This document shows, piece by piece, positions 5,233 to 8,011 of a stretch of 8,011 bases of DNA. Made by a program: the position numbers and the translations under genes. Under the pieces are notes generated by a model. The model had not been told where the DNA came from and ran no database searches. It saw only the letters and a program-made list of their open reading frames with translations. Each line of letters starts with the position of its first letter. Position 1 is the stretch's first letter. Source of the stretch: Zetaproteobacteria bacterium (GTDB lineage Bacteria; Pseudomonadota; Zetaproteobacteria; Mariprofundales; Mariprofundaceae); the NCBI GenBank assembly GCA_021545595.1, contig JAJRVG010000084.1, positions 1-8,011 of the forward strand, in the 5' to 3' direction.

Positions 5233-7191
5233 TTAGCCCGCCGGATTATACCAGATTGGTGAGGTATAAGCGCGTTCCTGAGTCGTCATAGGAACCTCGG
5301 CACCCGCTTTAACATTAAAGTTCTTTACATCATAAGCAGTCCAGCGAGGTGTTGGAATTTCGATCACACGGCTATAGTAGAATGCCGGTTGTGCAGCATC
5401 GAAATCAGGGTCAGTCCATACGCTGCTCAGTTCAGGTGAACCGATGGTATTGGTCCAGGTTGCACTCTTCACATCAACAGTATTTCCTACTGGTGGAAGT
5501 TTGCCATTTTCGCTCGGTTTACGATCACCGGACCAGACCACATCATAAACTTTTTCATGGGTCTTGCCATTGGCATCCAGCCACCCTTTGACGATTTGAA
5601 TACGATCCAGATTGCCATTGTATGGGTCTTTCATAGCTGCAACCAGGAATGTTGGGGTTCTGCCTTCCGGTGCTTTGCTCAGGTCACCACCCATCGGCAC
5701 ACCTTTTTTATATCCGACCCTCGCAGGTATGCGGCTGGTGGCATCTTTGGCTTCAAAGTTCCAGCCACCAAAAAAGCGGACGGTCATACGTGAACCTGTC
5801 GTGCCGTAGACCTCCTTGCGCTCCATGGCATCAAAAATCGCTTCACGGGTGTTCTCAGTCGCCCAAACCCCGGCAAGTCCAGATGATGCCATCTGCCAGC
5901 CCATAATGGTGCCGTTCTTATTTTTCATAAACGGATGAGACATCCGCCCCGGCTTGGGTTCATAGCCGGAATGTTTGCCAAAGAAGTTCTCCTCTTCGGT
6001 GGTTGCAAGTGAGGTGTGGCTGTCGGTGGCACCAATGATACCGAACTTGTAGGGGTTGGTGCCGGTACGCGCTTCGATCTCCAGCCCGCGTTTTAGTGCT
6101 TCACGCCCATATTCGCCGGCAAGCATATCGTTGGTTTTCGCCTCGGAGACATCGAGATTGCCGATATCCCATGTTTCATAATCAGCAAACTCATCATCCG
6201 GTGAGAGGAAAGGGTGCGTCTCACCATCACCCTTGATCTGGGTAATTTCATAGAGTGGCTCCCACTTGTCGCGCTGGGTGACGTAGGCCTCATCAAGCTT
6301 ACGTCCATTCCACTGTGCTGTTAGTGGAAACATAATGCCATTTGAAAGGTTTCCGTTATGCGGGATGGCCAGTATTTTGCCACCGGTTTTCTTTTCATAA
6401 TTGGTCATATATTTCCACAAATCACGCGGATCGGGACTGCCAAATGGAGCTTGTGTCGTATAAGGAACAACCTGTTTTGCCCTGTCGCCATTATCACGCA
6501 TAATCACAACGCGATGCATGTTGTTGCCTTTGATCAAGGAGGTCCACTCAAAGCCGATAAGGGCGGTGAAATGCCCAGGATCATTGAATGCTTCTGCATC
6601 ATCGACTACATTATGCCAAAGGCTTTTATAACCTTCCGAACCCGGCGAATATTGTGCAAACATCTCAGGGTCCATTTTAGCCTGAGAAAAAGTTCCAATC
6701 AGATCCAGTGCAGCTTTAACGCTTTCATCACCCCCTGCCGAGATTCCCTTGTTCCAGCGGGCAGCCTGTTCATATTTCATCAATTCAGGTTTACCCGAAA
6801 TAATATCATCTATTAATCCGAGACCATCCGAATGATCCGCAACTACCAGCCAGTCCAGTGGACGTGAGAGGCGCACGGGCTGTCCGGTGGAAGAGATCAC
6901 CTCTTCACCACGCGCGAAGCGATAGGCTTCCTTTGGTGGCAGGCGATTACCAAACAGTCCCGCATCCATCGAAAGCGAGGTGTGAAGGTGTGAGTCACCC
7001 CATAACGGGCGATCCGGAAAACTGCGGGCAGCATAGGGCGAATAAGGCGGAGGAGTGGAAGGCGCTGCAACATGGCCTGTAGTTGCTGCCCCCTGTTCAT
7101 TGCCTGTAGCCGGTTCATCTGTTGACTGACTGCAGCCATTCAGCATAAGCAGTGCCACCGTGGCTATCATAATATGTTGTGTTGGTTTCAT
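5233..7191 (-). CDS. DUF3604 family PHP-like putative lipoprotein
   Basis: This 652-residue exported protein belongs to DUF3604, a family of unknown reaction with a PHP-like metal-binding core. It starts with a lipoprotein signal ending LNGC (lipobox Cys20). Ser follows the Cys, so there is no Asp inner-membrane retention signal and the outer membrane is likely. A Pro/Ala/Ser-rich linker runs to about 58. Candidate metal-binding motifs are GDSHLHT (65-71), ADHSD (118-122), GFEWTS (213-218), H226, IPHNGN (276-281), GDGETHP (321-327) and GATDSHTS (387-394). The C-terminal third is beta-rich and ends near AYTSPIWY. PHP relatives hydrolyse phosphoesters, so a metal-dependent hydrolase is possible but is only inference. 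The ATG at 7191 has GAGAGG 5 nt upstream (7197-7202). It heads a cluster with the prolyl isomerase and the HupE/UreJ protein. An FNR-type box and a poly-C tract lie just upstream. Confidence 0.92.
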   Translation of the reverse strand: MKPTQHIMIATVALLMLNGCSQSTDEPATGNEQGAATTGHVAAPSTPPPYSPYAARSFPDRPLWGDSHLHTSLSMDAGLFGNRLPPKEAYRFARGEEVISSTGQPVRLSRPLDWLVVADHSDGLGLIDDIISGKPELMKYEQAARWNKGISAGGDESVKAALDLIGTFSQAKMDPEMFAQYSPGSEGYKSLWHNVVDDAEAFNDPGHFTALIGFEWTSLIKGNNMHRVVIMRDNGDRAKQVVPYTTQAPFGSPDPRDLWKYMTNYEKKTGGKILAIPHNGNLSNGIMFPLTAQWNGRKLDEAYVTQRDKWEPLYEITQIKGDGETHPFLSPDDEFADYETWDIGNLDVSEAKTNDMLAGEYGREALKRGLEIEARTGTNPYKFGIIGATDSHTSLATTEEENFFGKHSGYEPKPGRMSHPFMKNKNGTIMGWQMASSGLAGVWATENTREAIFDAMERKEVYGTTGSRMTVRFFGGWNFEAKDATSRIPARVGYKKGVPMGGDLSKAPEGRTPTFLVAAMKDPYNGNLDRIQIVKGWLDANGKTHEKVYDVVWSGDRKPSENGKLPPVGNTVDVKSATWTNTIGSPELSSVWTDPDFDAAQPAFYYSRVIEIPTPRWTAYDVKNFNVKAGAEVPMTTQERAYTSPIWYNPAG

Positions 7192-7206
7192 AATTTCCTC
7201 TCAACC

Positions 7207-7220
7207 TTGATCTGGATCAA
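7207..7220. promoter_or_regulatory. FNR/ANR-type binding box
   Basis: TTGATCTGGATCAA is an exact match to the TTGAT-N4-ATCAA consensus of FNR/ANR-family regulators. It ends 16 nt upstream of the DUF3604 start codon, only 4 nt above its ribosome-binding site. From there an activator at the usual -41.5 position would put the transcript start inside the gene, so if functional it more likely represses. A weak candidate promoter (TTGATA at 7257-7252, TAAGCT at 7235-7230, minus strand) would place the box just after the transcript start. Confidence 0.6.
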
Positions 7221-7267
7221 TAATTTGACAGCTTAGTTGAGCCTATACAAATATCAACACTAACAAT

Positions 7268-7280
7268 CCCCCCCCCCCCC
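7268..7280. repeat. Homopolymeric C13 tract (G13 on minus strand)
   Basis: Thirteen consecutive C residues lie in the gap between the folE stop and the DUF3604 start, 77 nt upstream of the latter. Tracts of this length are prone to slipped-strand length change. The position, upstream of the likely promoter, would suit length-dependent change of expression, but no promoter spanning it is evident. Confidence 0.9.
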
Positions 7281-7323
7281 TCCAGATTGAAAGCAGAGAG
7301 CTGTTATTTGTTCGATGGCTGAA

Positions 7324-7926
7324 TCAGTCGGAGGACTTTTTCATGCCGATAAGCTGGAACAGTTCCAGGCGTGAGGATGGGTTGTTCAGAAATGCGCCGG
7401 TCAGTTTTGATGTGGTGGTCCAGGCATTGGGTTTGTGGACACCCCGGTGGCACATGCAGAAGTGCTGGCACTGAATAATGACGGCCACGCCATCTGGCTG
7501 CAGCTCTTCTTCAATGGCATGGGCGATCTGCATGGTCAGTTTTTCCTGTACCTGCAGGCGTTTGGCGTAGCCTTCGGCAACGCGGGCCAGCTTGGACAAT
7601 CCGACGATACGTCCATTGGGGATATAAGCGATATGTGCCTTGCCGACAAATGGCACCATGTGGTGTTCGCAGTGGCTGTGGATATCAATGTCGGAAACCA
7701 GCACCAGTTCATCGTAACCTTCTGCCTCTTCAAAGGTCTTGGAGAGATGTTCACGTGGGTTTTCATTGTATCCGGAAAAATGCTCCTGCATGGCCGCCAG
7801 AACACGAGCCGGAGTATCCCTGAGCCCTTCACGGGATGGATCCTCGCCGATATGGCAAAGTAGTCCACGGACATGCTTCATTGCCTCAATATTTTTTGGA
7901 TCGGTGGTATCAAAATCGTCTGTCAA
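7324..7926 (-). CDS. folE: GTP cyclohydrolase I
   Basis: FolE converts GTP to 7,8-dihydroneopterin triphosphate and formate, the first step toward folate and, through the same product, queuosine. The 200-residue protein is typical in length. It shows GEDPSREGLRDTPARV (27-42), the zinc and active-site segment HSHCEHH (83-89) with ligands C86 and H89, GKAHIAYIP and GRIVGLSKLARV, LQVQEKLT (124-131), and HFCMCHRGV (155-163) with the third zinc ligand C157. All three zinc ligands of the zinc-dependent FolE type are present. It starts at TTG (7926), chosen because GAGGAG lies 5 nt upstream and the N-terminus then reads naturally; the next in-frame ATG (codon 16) would shorten the N-terminal helix. 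The enzyme is expected to be cytosolic and decameric. No clear terminator follows the stop, so read-through toward the DUF3604 gene 132 nt downstream is possible. Confidence 0.97.
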   Translation of the reverse strand: MTDDFDTTDPKNIEAMKHVRGLLCHIGEDPSREGLRDTPARVLAAMQEHFSGYNENPREHLSKTFEEAEGYDELVLVSDIDIHSHCEHHMVPFVGKAHIAYIPNGRIVGLSKLARVAEGYAKRLQVQEKLTMQIAHAIEEELQPDGVAVIIQCQHFCMCHRGVHKPNAWTTTSKLTGAFLNNPSSRLELFQLIGMKKSSD

Positions 7927-7931
7927 AGCAG

Positions 7932-7937
7932 CTCCTC
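7932..7937 (-). promoter_or_regulatory. Strong ribosome-binding site fixing the TTG start of folE
   Basis: The minus strand reads GAGGAG with 5 nt to the TTG at 7926. This near-ideal site is the main reason for the TTG start over the internal ATG. Confidence 0.75.
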
Positions 7938-8011
7938 ATCATGCAAGCTTTGCCGCTACATTAACGCATAAAAACGTGTAGCAACACCCTAAATATTAGA
8001 GGGTTTGTCGA

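Noticed and set aside
7225..7255. Plus-strand promoter with perfect TTGACA
   Set aside because: No good -10 hexamer at 16-18 nt, and the only thing downstream on the plus strand is antisense to folE.
7986..8004. ACCCT/AGGGT inverted repeat upstream of folE as a terminator
   Set aside because: The stem is only 5 bp with a 9-nt AT loop and is followed by TTTG only; too weak to call.

Overview
The window looks like a stretch of proteobacterial chromosome. It carries compact housekeeping genes, ATG/GTG/TTG starts with good Shine-Dalgarno sites, and a dispersed palindromic repeat of a type common in Proteobacteria. The gene families (RuvX-PyrR pair, PrmA, FolE, a DUF3604 lipoprotein with a HupE/UreJ-type membrane protein) fit a gamma-, zeta- or related proteobacterium. 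I cannot name the species from sequence alone.

Layout. Positions 1-1645 (minus strand) hold a tight cluster transcribed right to left: a PyrK-like FAD/NAD oxidoreductase, ruvX (yqgF), and pyrR cut off by the window edge. The first two genes overlap and the next gap is 6 nt, so they probably share a transcript. Divergent from them is prmA (1770-2624, plus strand). Positions 2625-3207 contain no gene. They hold a composite array of palindromic repeats between the convergent 3' ends of prmA and the hupE-like gene. Positions 3208-7191 (minus) form a three-gene envelope cluster: a large DUF3604 PHP-like lipoprotein, a membrane-anchored parvulin-type prolyl isomerase, and a HupE/UreJ-family membrane protein joined to it by an ATGA overlap. 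The 7192-7323 intergenic region has an exact FNR/ANR-type box and a 13-base poly-C tract. folE (GTP cyclohydrolase I) occupies 7324-7926 on the minus strand, starting at TTG.

How the genes work together. The left cluster combines a putative flavin electron-transfer protein, a RuvX-type nuclease fold and the pyrimidine regulator PyrR; pyrimidine biosynthesis genes would be expected just beyond position 1. The right cluster is the least understood part. It pairs a predicted metal-binding lipoprotein of unknown reaction with a periplasmic folding factor and a putative metal permease, and its promoter region carries an oxygen-type regulatory motif and a slippage-prone homopolymer. I found no CRISPR array, tRNA, rRNA or transposase gene.
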